Origin: an uncultured Nesterenkonia sp.
Lineage (GTDB): Bacteria > Actinomycetota > Actinomycetes > Actinomycetales > Micrococcaceae
Direction of reading: 5' to 3'
Assembly: GCA_946222885.1 (NCBI GenBank)
Contig: CAMIAK010000001.1
Span: 248,001-312,000, forward strand
DNA length: 64,000 nucleotides
Below, piece by piece: positions 30,710-39,472 of the stretch. Numbering within the stretch: the stretch's first letter is position 1; each line of letters begins with the position of its first letter. Position numbers and translations under genes: made by a program. The notes beneath the pieces are model-generated. The model worked only from the letters and a program-made list of their open reading frames with translations. It was not told the origin of the DNA and made no database searches.

Positions 30710-30795
30710 TGACGTATGGAATTGTGCTGGTCTCCCGGCCCGTGAGGGTGAGAAACTCCAGATAGAGACTATACGTGAGGCAGGGGAGTGATCGC

Positions 30796-31788
30796 ATGCG
30801 CGCAGTGCAGTACGCCGACGCCGGCGGCCCGGAGGTCGTCCGGGTCGCCGAGGCCGAGGATCCGGTCCCGGGCGCCGGCGAGGTGCTGATCGAGGTCGCC
30901 GCCGCCGGGCTCAACCGCGCCGACGTCATGCAGCGCATGGGGGTCTACCCGCCGCCGCAGGGCGTCACCGAGATTCCCGGCCTGGAGGTCTCCGGGACCG
31001 TGGTCGCCGCAGGTGAGGGCAGTGAGGACGCCGTCCGGCGGCTCATCGGCAGCGAGGTCGTGGCGCTGCTCGCCGGCGGAGGCTACGCGGAGAAGGTCGC
31101 CGTGGACGCCCGGCAGGTGCTGCCCGTCCCCGCCGGAGTCAGCCTTCTCGACGCCGCCGGGCTGATCGAGGTCGCCGCCACCGTCCACTCCAACCTCCGC
31201 GGGGAGGCCGGGGTGACCGCAGAGGACGTGGTGCTCATCCACGGCGGCACCGGCGGCATCGGCAGCTTTGCCCTGCAGCACCTTCGCGAACTCGGCGCCA
31301 CCACCATCACCACAGTGGGCAGCCCGCAGAAGGCGGAACTGGCCGCCCGTCTGGGCGCCGACCACGTCATCGACTACCGGGAGGAGGACGTGAAGGACCG
31401 GATCAGGGAGATCACCGGCGGCCGCGGCGTCGACGTGATCCTCGACGTCGTCGGCGCCAAATACCTGGAGGCCAACCTCAAGTCCCTGGCCGTGGACGGC
31501 CGGATGGTCGTCATCGGGCTGCAGGGCGGGAGGAAGGCAGAGCTGGACCTGGGGCTCATGCTCGGCAGGCGGCTGCGCATCATCGCCACCACGCTGCGCT
31601 CCCGCGACGCGGCGAGCAAGGGGCAGATCCTCCGGGGCGTGGCCGAAGAGGTCTGGCCGCTCATCGAGGCCGGCGCCATCTCCGTGCAGACCGACCGCGT
31701 CTTCCCTCTGGAGCAGGCGCAGGCCGCCCAGGAGTACTTCGACTCCGGCGAGCACACCGGAAAGATCCTCCTGGAGATCAGCCGGTAG
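30796..31788 (+). CDS. NAD(P)H quinone oxidoreductase, zinc-free MDR family
   Basis: The 330-residue protein has the medium-chain dehydrogenase fold without the catalytic zinc Cys/His set. Typical motifs are VAAAGLNRADVMQRMG, PGLEVSGTV, LIHGGTGGIGSFALQ (Rossmann nucleotide site) and ATTLRSRDAASK, the last characteristic of the TP53I3/PIG3-like branch. It probably reduces quinones with NADPH in the cytoplasm. ATG 30796 follows AGGGGAG. An earlier in-frame GTG at 30775 has no ribosome site. It is the first chromosomal gene to the right of the prophage. Confidence 0.88.
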   Translation: MRAVQYADAGGPEVVRVAEAEDPVPGAGEVLIEVAAAGLNRADVMQRMGVYPPPQGVTEIPGLEVSGTVVAAGEGSEDAVRRLIGSEVVALLAGGGYAEKVAVDARQVLPVPAGVSLLDAAGLIEVAATVHSNLRGEAGVTAEDVVLIHGGTGGIGSFALQHLRELGATTITTVGSPQKAELAARLGADHVIDYREEDVKDRIREITGGRGVDVILDVVGAKYLEANLKSLAVDGRMVVIGLQGGRKAELDLGLMLGRRLRIIATTLRSRDAASKGQILRGVAEEVWPLIEAGAISVQTDRVFPLEQAQAAQEYFDSGEHTGKILLEISR

Positions 31789-31800
31789 ACTTCCAGCACT

Positions 31801-32223
31801 ATGAAGCTGCTCACCCGACGCCGCCGCGCCCGCCGGCTGGACAAGGACCTCGGCAGGGGGCTCTGGCGCCAGGCCCATGACCGCTACGTCCGGGGTCTGG
31901 ACCGCTACCACCAGGTGATCGAAGGCGTGGAGGACGACGCCGTCTACAACCAGCTGGTGCTCATCGGAGACGAGCTCTCCGAGCAGCTGACCGTGGTCTA
32001 CGAGCTGTGCCGGAGGGCGAACGCCCAGCACCCGGGGGAGGGGATGCATGTCCCCGGAGCGGCCCGGCCGCTGCATTCGGCGCTCTCCCGGGCCGCGAAC
32101 AACTTGGCGACGGCGGCGGAGGCCGCAGCGATGGTGCGGCTGGGGAGTGCTGAGGTGACCTCTGTACGGCGTCGTGCGGACCAGGTGCTGACCTGCCTGC
32201 AGGGTGTGGGAACAGACGGCTGA
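31801..32223 (+). CDS. Conserved hypothetical protein (140 aa)
   Basis: The protein begins with a strongly basic stretch (KLLTRRRRARRLDK) and is otherwise helical, with two long helices (RYHQVIEGVEDDAVYNQLVLI region and the Ala-rich ALSRAANNLATAAEAAAMV). No cysteine pairs or membrane span are seen apart from isolated Cys. TAGACT overlaps the stop of the upstream gene and lies 9 bases before ATG 31801, so the transcript may be nearly leaderless. The function is not recognised. Confidence 0.7.
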   Translation: MKLLTRRRRARRLDKDLGRGLWRQAHDRYVRGLDRYHQVIEGVEDDAVYNQLVLIGDELSEQLTVVYELCRRANAQHPGEGMHVPGAARPLHSALSRAANNLATAAEAAAMVRLGSAEVTSVRRRADQVLTCLQGVGTDG

Positions 32224-32232
32224 GAAAGCGGA

Positions 32233-32304
32233 GCCTCCTACCGGATTTGAACCGGTGACCTTTCCATTACGAGTGGAATGCTCTACCAGCTGAGCTAAGG
32301 AGGC
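32233..32304 (-). tRNA. tRNA-Thr (anticodon CGU)
   Basis: The minus strand gives a 72-nt cloverleaf: acceptor GCCTCCT/AGGAGGC, D-arm GCTC...GAGC, anticodon arm TTCCA/TGGAA with loop CTCGTAA (anticodon CGU), and T-arm ACCGG/CCGGT with loop TTCAAAT. No CCA is encoded. It reads ACG codons. Confidence 0.95.
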
Positions 32305-32312
32305 CTGCGCTG

Positions 32313-32360
32313 CGCTTCTGCGCGCGCGAGTCATCACTTTACTCGCAGCGCGCAGAAGCG
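32313..32360. repeat. Long GC-rich inverted repeat
   Basis: A 19-base left arm (32313-32331) pairs with a 20-base right arm (32341-32360) with one bulged base and a 9-base loop. It follows the universal stress gene on the minus strand and precedes the tRNA, so it can act as that gene's terminator or as an RNA-processing structure. Confidence 0.65.
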
Positions 32361-32384
32361 GTCAAAGCGCGGCATCGGCGGCTC

Positions 32385-33362
32385 TCAGAGGGCCGGCTCG
32401 CTGCTTTTCAGGCGTGCATCCTCCCGTGCCGGGACCACCATGACCGGGCCGTCGGCCTTCAGCAGGACCCCGCGGGAGACCGACCCCAGCAGCGTGCTGC
32501 TGATGCCCCCGCGGCCCCGGGTGCCCAGCACGGTCAGCTGGGACTTCGGAGCTTCGGCCACCATGACCTCAGCGGCAGCGCCCTCGATCACCTCGCAGTC
32601 GATCCGCAGCTGGAGGAAGTGCCCCTGCAGCCAGGCGCATTCGTCCTTGAGCTTCTTCTCCAGGTGCTGCCGGTGCCGGCGGGTGAACTCGGGGTCCCGC
32701 GGCGCCAGCTCCGGGTACCAGATCAGGGCTGCGTCCAGCGGGGGCATCGCCAGCACCACCCGCAGGGAGGTGCCGCGGGCGACGGCGGCCTCCGCGGCCT
32801 CCAGCGCTGCGGCGCGGCCATGGGAGGAGCCGTCCACCCCCACCGTCACCGGACGCGGATCCTCCACCGGGGAGAACAGGGTCTGCCCGCTGGAGGCCTC
32901 CGGGTCATAGCTGGCCGGGACCACCACAGCCGGACAGTCGGTGTGGGCGGGGACCGAGGACGCCACCGAGCCCAGCATCATGCCGATGAAGCCTCCGCGG
33001 CCGCGGCTTCCTACCACAACCAGCGAGGCCTGCGGGGAGAGCCCGATCAGCACGCCTGCGGCGTCGCCGTACTCGATCCGGTAGGTCACCTCGCCGGGAT
33101 AGTCGACCAGATAGCGCCGGGCCTCCTCGAGGATGTCCTCGGCGCCTTTCTTGGCCAGCGAGCTGCCGGTGAGGTCGGTGGTGCTGTCGACATAGCCGGA
33201 GATCGCCGCGGGAACCGTATAGGCGGTGATCACCGTCAGGGGAAGGTCCTTGCGCTGGGCCGCGCGGGCCGCCCAGTGCAAGGCGCGGGTCGACTGTTGG
33301 GAGCCGTCATAGCCGAGGATCACTCCGAGCGGGCGGCCGGTGGTCTGAACGTCGTTGTCCAT
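32385..33362 (-). CDS. Tandem universal stress protein
   Basis: The 325-residue protein consists of two UspA domains. The first opens with VILGYDGSQQSTRALHWA and ends with VVVGSRGRGGFIGMMLGSV. The second opens with VTVGVDGSSHGRAAALEA and ends with VLGTRGRGGISSTLLGSVS. The G-x2-G-x9-G-S patterns are those of ATP-binding Usp proteins, as in mycobacterial tandem Usps. It probably acts in dormancy or low-oxygen stress. I chose ATG 33362 because CAGGAGG precedes it; the frame extends 12 codons further. Its upstream region holds a perfect palindrome. Confidence 0.9.
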   Translation of the reverse strand: MDNDVQTTGRPLGVILGYDGSQQSTRALHWAARAAQRKDLPLTVITAYTVPAAISGYVDSTTDLTGSSLAKKGAEDILEEARRYLVDYPGEVTYRIEYGDAAGVLIGLSPQASLVVVGSRGRGGFIGMMLGSVASSVPAHTDCPAVVVPASYDPEASSGQTLFSPVEDPRPVTVGVDGSSHGRAAALEAAEAAVARGTSLRVVLAMPPLDAALIWYPELAPRDPEFTRRHRQHLEKKLKDECAWLQGHFLQLRIDCEVIEGAAAEVMVAEAPKSQLTVLGTRGRGGISSTLLGSVSRGVLLKADGPVMVVPAREDARLKSSEPAL

Positions 33363-33423
33363 AGAAGCCTCCTGGTGTGGTGCCGGCGACCTCATCATCG
33401 CCGGGACACCAGTCTACGCCTGT

Positions 33424-33461
33424 TTTTCTACAAGTTGTAGAAAAGCGACTTCGTCGTTTTT
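33424..33461. repeat. Two overlapping AT-flanked inverted repeats
   Basis: TTTTCTACAA (33424-33433) and TTGTAGAAAA (33435-33444) form a perfect palindrome around one G. The next AAAA-GCGAC-TTC-GTCG-TTTTT (33441-33461) forms a hairpin flanked by A and T runs on both strands. The second works as a bidirectional terminator for the peptidase gene. The first may be an operator for the stress gene 62 bases away. Confidence 0.55.
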
Positions 33462-33546
33462 CTCGGCTCTCACTCGCCTCGGCGCTGCCGAGCAGGCTCG
33501 GCGCCGCGCTCGGCTCAATCGGCCGCAGAAGATGCGGTGTGCCTTC

Positions 33547-35079
33547 TCAGCACTCCTGACGGCCCTCGAAGAGCTCGCCCTCCAGAAGATAGGCGTCCAC
33601 GACGTCGGTCACGCAGTCCGCCCCGGGGCGGTAGGCCAGGTGCCCCTCACCCTCGTAGACCAGCAGCGAGGAGCCCGGCACCAGCTGGTGCATGTTCTCC
33701 GCCCACTCCAGCGGGGTGGCCGGATCGCCGGTGGTGCCGATGAAGAGCATCCGGCCGGCGTCGTCGGCCTCCGGCTCGGAGGGTTCGCCCACCGGCTCAT
33801 GCGGCCATTCCTCGCAGGTGACGCCCGAATGGCCCAGGTAGGGGCCGAAGGTGGGGGAGGCCTCGGTCAGCTCCTCGACCTCCGCCTCGATGTCCTCGGG
33901 CTCCGAGGAGACGGGGTAGTCCAGGCACATGATGGCGCGGAAGGCCATCTGGCTCATCCATTCGTAGCTGCCGTCGTCGTCCCGTCCGGCGGATTGGTCG
34001 GCCCAATGCAGGAAGGCGTAGAAGTCTCCCTCCTCCAGCGCCAGGGAGAGTCCTTGGCTGAGGAACTCCCAGCCCTGCGGGTCATACATCGGCAGGATGA
34101 ACCCGCTGACGAACACGCTGATCGGCATGGTGCGTCCGTCCACGTCCTGCCAGGGCTCCTCGGAGATCTGCTCGAAGAGGTCCTGGACCGTGGCGACGAC
34201 GTCCTCGGGGCCGCCCTCCACCGGGCAGTCCTCCTGCTCCACGCACCATTCCGCGTAGCCCTCCAGGGCGCTCTCGAAGCCGCGGGCCTGGGCGAGCTCC
34301 AGCTCATGGGAGTCCACGGAGGTGTCCATCATCCCGTCGAGCACGAAGCGCCCGACCGTCTCCGGGTGATGCTCGGCGTAGCTCATGCCCAGCTTGGTGC
34401 CGTAGGAGAAGCCCAGGTAGTGCAGCTCCTCCTCTCCGAGGGCTGCCCGGATCACGTCCATGTCCCGGGAGGCCGAGACGGTGTCCACATGTTCCAAGAC
34501 CGGCCCGGTGCCCTCTTCGCACTGGCCGGCCAGCCAGGCTGCCTGCTCGCGGGCCTCCTCCAGGGCGGCCTCCTCGTCCAGATCCTCCTCCTGGACCTGC
34601 TCGCGGAAGGTGTCCATCTCCTCATCGCTGAGGCACTGCACCGGAGCCGAACGGTTCACCCCGCGGGGGTCGAAGCCCACCACGTTGTACTCCTCCAGCA
34701 GCGCATCGGTGAAGGTGGAGCCCAGCTGGTCGGCCACGATGTTGTAGCCGGAGGACCCGGGGCCGCCCGGATTGGTGAGCAGATGGGGCGCCTCCTCACC
34801 GGCGGTGTCCGAGCTGATGACCTCGATCTCGATCTGCTCACCGTCGGGCTCCTCATAGTCCAGGGGGACGGCCACCGAGGCGCAGAGCCTGTTGCCCTCG
34901 CACTCCTCCCAGGAGAGCTCCTGGTCGTAGAAGGCGGAGAACTCCTCCTGCTCAGCCAGCGGGACCCCCTCCTCGCCGCCGGGATCCTGGGGGTCCTCCG
35001 GGGCCCCGCAGGAGCTGATCAGCAGGGCGACGGCGGAGAGTCCGGCCAGCCGGGAGAGCCGGGGCGATGCGCTGATCAC
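33547..35079 (-). CDS. Secreted lipoprotein alpha/beta hydrolase (tripeptidyl aminopeptidase-like, S33)
   Basis: The 510-residue protein has a lipoprotein signal (LSAVALLISSC, lipidated Cys24). An oxyanion motif NPGGPGSSG follows. The nucleophile is in LGFSYGTKLG, with a catalytic Asp in GTTGDPATPLEWA and His in YEGEGHLAY. The C-terminal TAP-like domain and the Cys-rich end are typical of Streptomyces-like tripeptidyl aminopeptidases and related proteases. It trims peptides outside the cell. Its ATG overlaps the holB stop, so it is cotranscribed with tmk and holB. Confidence 0.88.
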   Translation of the reverse strand: MISASPRLSRLAGLSAVALLISSCGAPEDPQDPGGEEGVPLAEQEEFSAFYDQELSWEECEGNRLCASVAVPLDYEEPDGEQIEIEVISSDTAGEEAPHLLTNPGGPGSSGYNIVADQLGSTFTDALLEEYNVVGFDPRGVNRSAPVQCLSDEEMDTFREQVQEEDLDEEAALEEAREQAAWLAGQCEEGTGPVLEHVDTVSASRDMDVIRAALGEEELHYLGFSYGTKLGMSYAEHHPETVGRFVLDGMMDTSVDSHELELAQARGFESALEGYAEWCVEQEDCPVEGGPEDVVATVQDLFEQISEEPWQDVDGRTMPISVFVSGFILPMYDPQGWEFLSQGLSLALEEGDFYAFLHWADQSAGRDDDGSYEWMSQMAFRAIMCLDYPVSSEPEDIEAEVEELTEASPTFGPYLGHSGVTCEEWPHEPVGEPSEPEADDAGRMLFIGTTGDPATPLEWAENMHQLVPGSSLLVYEGEGHLAYRPGADCVTDVVDAYLLEGELFEGRQEC

Positions 35080-36275
35080 GGGATGCGGGTTCCTTTCGCA
35101 GAGGTGGACTTCGGCGCGGAGGCGAAGGTCATCATCAGGGCCTCCATCGCCAGCAGCGGCGGCACGTTCTGCCCGATCCGTGTCCTGGCCGTGCTGATGG
35201 AGTCCAGGCAGCGCAGCGCATGCTCCGGGGTGGTGCCCTCGGCGTAGGCGGTGATCTCGGAGCGCAGGTGCTCATTGATCAGCTCGACGCCGGTCCCCAG
35301 CTTCAGGCTGAGCACATCCCGGTAGACGGCGGTCAGGTCGATCAGCGCCCGGTCCAGGGAGTCGGCCACCGCGCGCTTGGTGCGCCGGGCGTGGTCCTCC
35401 TCCATGCGTTTGAACTGGCTGCGCAGCTTCGGGGGGATCTTCTCCTCCGGGTCCAGGCCCAGCGAGCGGCGCAGTGAGGCCTGCTCCTCGGCCAGCCGGG
35501 CGTCGGCGTCGGCCTGGGCGTCGGCCTGGGTCATCTCCACCAGCTGCCCGGCGGCCTGCACGGCGTCGGAGGAGGAGCGCACCCGCAGGGGAAGGGTGAC
35601 GATGTCCTCCCGGCGTCTGCGGGACTCCGGGTCCCGGGCCAGCCGGCGGGCCACCCCGATGTGGTTCTGCGAGACCCGTGCGGCGAAGTGCGCCTGCTCC
35701 TGGTTCAGCCCGTCGCGGGCGGCCAGCAGCTCGGCGACGGCGCCGGCCGGCGGGATGCGCAGGCTCACCAGCCGGCAGCGCGAGCGGATGGTCACCAGCA
35801 CGTCCGCGGGGCTGGGGGCGCACAGGATCCAGATGGTGTGCGGCGGGGGCTCCTCGATCGCCTTGAGCAGCACGTTGGTGGCGCGCTCGGTCATGCGGTC
35901 GGCGTCCTCGACCACGATCACGCGCCAACGGGCGTTCTGCGGCCTGTCCTGGGCGGTGGTGACGAGCTCGCGGACGTCCTCGATCCGGTAGGAGACGTTC
36001 TCCGTGGAGACCATCTTCACCGAGGGGTGGCCCTCCCCGGCGACCAGCCGGCAGGAGCGGCACTGTCCGCATCCGGGGGAGTCCGGGCGCTCGCAGTTCA
36101 GAGCGGCGGCGAAGGCCCGGGCCGCGTTGGAGCGTCCCGAGCCCGGCGGCCCGGTGAACAGCCAGGCGTGGGCCGGGGTGCCGTCGGAGGCCGCACGGCG
36201 CAGCTGCTCCACCACGGCATCCTGGCCGACCAGCTCGTCGAAGACCGACGCCGGCGTCGTGTGCGTCTCAGCCAT
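35076..36275 (-). CDS. holB: DNA polymerase III delta prime subunit
   Basis: The 399-residue protein opens with VFDELVGQDAVVEQL and a P-loop variant GPPGSGRS in which Arg replaces the usual Lys, a common state of delta prime. A zinc module with four Cys follows (CERPDSPGCGQCRSC). VVEDADRM and LLKAIEEPPPHT match the clamp-loader AAA+ core, followed by an SRC motif (RSRCRLV). It is part of the clamp loader. It overlaps tmk by 8 bases upstream and the peptidase gene downstream. Confidence 0.92.
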   Translation of the reverse strand: MAETHTTPASVFDELVGQDAVVEQLRRAASDGTPAHAWLFTGPPGSGRSNAARAFAAALNCERPDSPGCGQCRSCRLVAGEGHPSVKMVSTENVSYRIEDVRELVTTAQDRPQNARWRVIVVEDADRMTERATNVLLKAIEEPPPHTIWILCAPSPADVLVTIRSRCRLVSLRIPPAGAVAELLAARDGLNQEQAHFAARVSQNHIGVARRLARDPESRRRREDIVTLPLRVRSSSDAVQAAGQLVEMTQADAQADADARLAEEQASLRRSLGLDPEEKIPPKLRSQFKRMEEDHARRTKRAVADSLDRALIDLTAVYRDVLSLKLGTGVELINEHLRSEITAYAEGTTPEHALRCLDSISTARTRIGQNVPPLLAMEALMMTFASAPKSTSAKGTRIP

Positions 36276-36948
36276 CCAGCAGCTCCTCCACCCGTGCGCG
36301 GATCCGGTCCTGCACCGTCTCCGGGGCCTCTGCGGCGTCGACCACCAGGTAGCGGGCCGGATCGGCGGCGGCCTGTTCCAGGAAGGCCGAGCGCAGCCGG
36401 GAGTGGAACTCCTCCCCGGCGGACTCCATGCGGTCGGCCCGGCCGTCCCCGCGGGCGGCCATGCGCTCCCGGGCGATCGCCGGGTCCAGGTCCAGGATGA
36501 CGGTCAGGTCCGGCCGCAGCCCTCCGGTCGCCCAGCTGTTCACGGAGGCGACGGCCTCGGTCCCCAGCCCGCGGCCCATGCCCTGATAGGCCACGGAGGA
36601 GTCCACGTAGCGGTCGGTGAGCACGCAGGTTCCGGCGGCCAGCGCGGGTTCGATCCGTTGGACCACATGGGCGGCCCGGGAGGCGGCGAAGAGCAGCGCC
36701 TCGGTGCGCGGGTCGATCTCCCCCTGGCCGTGGTCCAGCAGCAGGGAGCGGATCCTCTCCCCGATGGGGGTGCCGCCGGGCTCGCGGGTGCGGTCGCAGG
36801 GCAGGCCCCGCGAGCCCAGCCAGGCCTCGAGCAGGTCGATCTGCGTGGTCTTGCCCGCGCCGTCTCCGCCCTCCACCGCCAGGAACACGCCACGTCCCGG
36901 CCTCTCGGCCTCGGGTGTCTCCCGCACAGCGGGTTTCGCATCGTTCAC
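36268..36948 (-). CDS. tmk: Thymidylate kinase
   Basis: The protein shows VFLAVEGGDGAGKTTQIDLL (P-loop), TREPGGTPIGERIRSLLL with the dTMP-binding part, LTDRYVDSSVAYQG (DRY motif) and RPDLTVILDLDPAIARERM. It phosphorylates dTMP to dTDP. I place the start at GTG 36948, giving 226 residues; the frame is open 49 codons further but would overlap the divergent gene. TAGGCT lies seven bases before this GTG, so the mRNA is probably leaderless. Confidence 0.92.
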   Translation of the reverse strand: MNDAKPAVRETPEAERPGRGVFLAVEGGDGAGKTTQIDLLEAWLGSRGLPCDRTREPGGTPIGERIRSLLLDHGQGEIDPRTEALLFAASRAAHVVQRIEPALAAGTCVLTDRYVDSSVAYQGMGRGLGTEAVASVNSWATGGLRPDLTVILDLDPAIARERMAARGDGRADRMESAGEEFHSRLRSAFLEQAAADPARYLVVDAAEAPETVQDRIRARVEELLDG

Positions 36949-37040
36949 AGGGGACAGCCTATCGAGCCGCGGTGACAGGAGAAGCTGACATGAAACGCGA
37001 GGCGTCAGCGCGGCCGGCACGTTGGAGATACGGTGAGAGG

Positions 37041-38351
37041 GTGAGTGAGGATCCAAGGAACAGCGAGCCCGACGCCGGCCGGTCCGGCGACGCATGGCAC
37101 ACCGTCTCCGGCCAGGCCGAGCGGACCTTCGTGGTCTCCGCCGGCCGGCCGCATGAGCCCAACTCCCCGGTGAACCCCCCGGTGGACTTCACCTCCACCT
37201 ACACCTACCGCCCGAGTGTGGAGCAGCCGCAGGTCTACGCCCGGGAGGGCATCCCCTCCTTCCGGCCCCTGGAGGAGCTGATCGCCGGACTCGAGGGAGG
37301 CACCCGCTCGGCCTACTACGGCAGCGGGATGGTGGCCAAGGACCAGGAGCAGCCGGTGGAGGTCCAGCCTGCGCTGCTGTTCTCCTCCGGGCTCTCCGCG
37401 GTCTCCGCAGTGCTGAACCTGCTGCCGCTGGGCAGCCACGTGATCCTGCCCCGGCACGCCTATATGGGCTTCTACACGATGGCTCAGCAGATGGCGGAGA
37501 AGGGCATGTTCACCCTGCATCGTGTGGACATCGCCGACACCGAACAGGTCCGGACCACCCTGCAGGACGTCTCCACCCTCGCCCGCGCCCAGGACGCCGA
37601 GGTCCTGCTGTGGATCGAATCGCCCACCAACCCGATGCTGGAGATCGCCGACCTCCCCGCGCTGACCGCCGAGGCCAGGCGCCGCGGCGTGATCACCGCC
37701 GTGGACAACACCTTCGCGACGCCGCTGCGCCAGCGCCCGCTGAAGCACGGAGCCGACATCGTGGTCCATTCGGTCACCAAGTTCCTCTCCGGGCACTCCG
37801 ACGTCATCATGGGGGCCGCGGTCACCGGCGACGCCGAGCTGCACCGCCGCCTGCACGCCCACCGCAACCTCCACGGCACCATCCCCGGGCCGATGGAGGT
37901 CTTCCTCGCCCTGCGCGGAGTCCGCACCCTGGCCATCCGCCTGGACGCCGCGGAGCAGAACGCCGGACAGCTCGCCGCGCGGCTGGAGTCCCTGGCCGCC
38001 GAAGGCTCGCTGCCCCTGCGCTCGGTCTCCTACCCCGGGCTGGCCAGCCACCCCCAGCACGAGCGCGCGACGGCGCAGCTGGGCGGCTACGGCGCCATCG
38101 TCACCATCGACACCGGCTCGCGCGCGGCCGCCGACTCCGTCCTGGAGCATCTGCGGCTCTGGACCCCGGCCACCAGCCTGGGCGGCGTGGAGTCCCTGGC
38201 CGAGCGGCGTCGCCGGCATCCCGGTGAGCCGCAGACCGTGCCGGAGGGGCTGATCCGGCTCTCGGTGGGAATCGAGGACGCCGGGGACCTCTTCGACGAC
38301 CTGCTCGGCGCGCTGCGGAGCACCGCTGAGATCCTTCGCGAGAACGGATAG
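37041..38351 (+). CDS. Cys/Met-metabolism PLP-dependent enzyme (cystathionine gamma-synthase/lyase family)
   Basis: The 436-residue protein has the family pattern: PVDFTSTYTY near the start, LLFSSGLSAVSAVLNLLP, AVDNTFATPLRQRPLKHGAD, and the PLP lysine in HSVTKFLSGHSDVIMGA. The end with SLGGVESLAERR and IRLSVGIEDAGDL is typical. It could make or break cystathionine; sequence alone does not decide between synthase and lyase. GTG 37041 follows TACGGT by six bases, suggesting a leaderless start. ATG 36990 with AGGAG is an alternative. It is divergent from tmk. Confidence 0.88.
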   Translation: MSEDPRNSEPDAGRSGDAWHTVSGQAERTFVVSAGRPHEPNSPVNPPVDFTSTYTYRPSVEQPQVYAREGIPSFRPLEELIAGLEGGTRSAYYGSGMVAKDQEQPVEVQPALLFSSGLSAVSAVLNLLPLGSHVILPRHAYMGFYTMAQQMAEKGMFTLHRVDIADTEQVRTTLQDVSTLARAQDAEVLLWIESPTNPMLEIADLPALTAEARRRGVITAVDNTFATPLRQRPLKHGADIVVHSVTKFLSGHSDVIMGAAVTGDAELHRRLHAHRNLHGTIPGPMEVFLALRGVRTLAIRLDAAEQNAGQLAARLESLAAEGSLPLRSVSYPGLASHPQHERATAQLGGYGAIVTIDTGSRAAADSVLEHLRLWTPATSLGGVESLAERRRRHPGEPQTVPEGLIRLSVGIEDAGDLFDDLLGALRSTAEILRENG

Positions 38352-38360
38352 CATCTAGGT

Positions 38361-38669
38361 ATGTCTGAAATCTGGTACACCGTCCTGGTGGCGGAGGTGT
38401 GGCTCTTCCTCATCTTCGGCGTGGTCTGCCTGGTGGTCTCGGCGATCGCCCTGCTGAAGTGCCTGCCGAAGAACGCCGCGCGGTTCGATGCTGCGATGAA
38501 GCGCACCAAGGGCTTCTGGATGGCGATGACCGGCGGTGCCGTGCTGCTCTCGCTGATCGGCGTCTACTCCCAGCTCTATGGCGGCCCCTTCGGCTTTCTC
38601 TTCCCGGTGATCGCCGCCTGCATGGCCTCGGTCTACCTGGCCGACGTCGAGCCCGAAGTCTCCGGCTGA
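38361..38669 (+). CDS. DUF2516-like small membrane protein
   Basis: The 102-residue protein has three hydrophobic segments (residues 5-30, 51-68 and 73-93) and a basic loop with CLPKNAARFDAAMKRTKGFWMAM, the pattern of the actinobacterial DUF2516 proteins. The function is unknown. TAGCAT overlaps the stop of the upstream gene and lies six bases before ATG 38361, indicating a leaderless mRNA. Confidence 0.82.
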   Translation: MSEIWYTVLVAEVWLFLIFGVVCLVVSAIALLKCLPKNAARFDAAMKRTKGFWMAMTGGAVLLSLIGVYSQLYGGPFGFLFPVIAACMASVYLADVEPEVSG

Positions 38670-38714
38670 CCTCCCCATACCCCTGCACCCCGCAACGAAG
38701 GGACTGACACACCC

Positions 38715-39461
38715 ATGGCCCACAACCTGATCCTGCTCCGCCACGGGCAGAGCGACTGGAACGAGAAGAACCTCTTCACCGGCTGGGTGGACGTCCAGCT
38801 GACGGAGAAGGGCCGCGCCGAGGCCGCACGCGGCGGCGAGCTCCTCAAGGAGAACGGCCTGCTGCCCGACGTCGTGCACACCTCGCTGCTGCAGCGCGCG
38901 ATCACCACCTCCCATCTGGCACTGGAGGCCGCGGACCGTCTGTGGATCCCGGTCAAGCGCGACTGGCGCCTCAACGAGCGGCACTACGGCGCCCTCCAGG
39001 GCAAGGACAAGACCCAGATCCGTGAGACCTACGGCGACGAGCAGTTCATGGTCTGGCGCCGCTCCTACGACACCCCGCCGCCGGAGATCGACGCCGACGA
39101 CGAGTTCTCGCAGGCCGGCGACCCGCGCTACGCGGACCTGGGCGACGCCGCACCGAAGACCGAGTGCCTGAAGGACGTCGTCGAGCGCTTCCTGCCCTAC
39201 TGGGAGGCTGAGGTCGTCCCGGACCTGAAGGCCGGGAAGACCGTTCTGCTGGCGGCCCACGGCAACTCGCTGCGCGCCCTGGTGAAGTACCTGGACGGCA
39301 TCAGCGACGAGGACATCGCCGGGGTGAACATCCCCACCGGGATCCCCCTGCACTACGAGCTGGACGAAGACCTCAAGCCGGTCACCGCAGGCGGCACCTA
39401 CCTGGACCCCGAGGCGGCGAAGGAGGCCATCCAGGCCGTCGCCAACCAGGGCAAGAAGTAG
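38715..39461 (+). CDS. gpmA: 2,3-bisphosphoglycerate-dependent phosphoglycerate mutase
   Basis: The 248-residue protein has the phosphohistidine motif LLRHGQSDWNEKNLFTGW (His10), RAITTSHLAL, RDWRLNERHYGALQG and the second catalytic histidine in LLAAHGNSLRAL. It interconverts 3- and 2-phosphoglycerate in glycolysis. Length and motifs are complete. ACACACCC spacing gives only a weak ribosome site (AAGGGA) before ATG 38715. A long hairpin follows the gene. Confidence 0.96.
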   Translation: MAHNLILLRHGQSDWNEKNLFTGWVDVQLTEKGRAEAARGGELLKENGLLPDVVHTSLLQRAITTSHLALEAADRLWIPVKRDWRLNERHYGALQGKDKTQIRETYGDEQFMVWRRSYDTPPPEIDADDEFSQAGDPRYADLGDAAPKTECLKDVVERFLPYWEAEVVPDLKAGKTVLLAAHGNSLRALVKYLDGISDEDIAGVNIPTGIPLHYELDEDLKPVTAGGTYLDPEAAKEAIQAVANQGKK

Positions 39462-39472
39462 TCACGACGCCA

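Noticed and set aside
33355..35247. A plus-strand open frame of 630 codons
   Set aside because: It is antisense to the secreted peptidase with a lipobox and full catalytic triad; its own translation has no recognisable domain.
36915..37040. The extended N-terminus of the Cys/Met PLP enzyme
   Set aside because: The extra residues are basic and low in complexity, and would overlap the tmk start region; the GTG at 37041 fits the family start and the leaderless spacing better.
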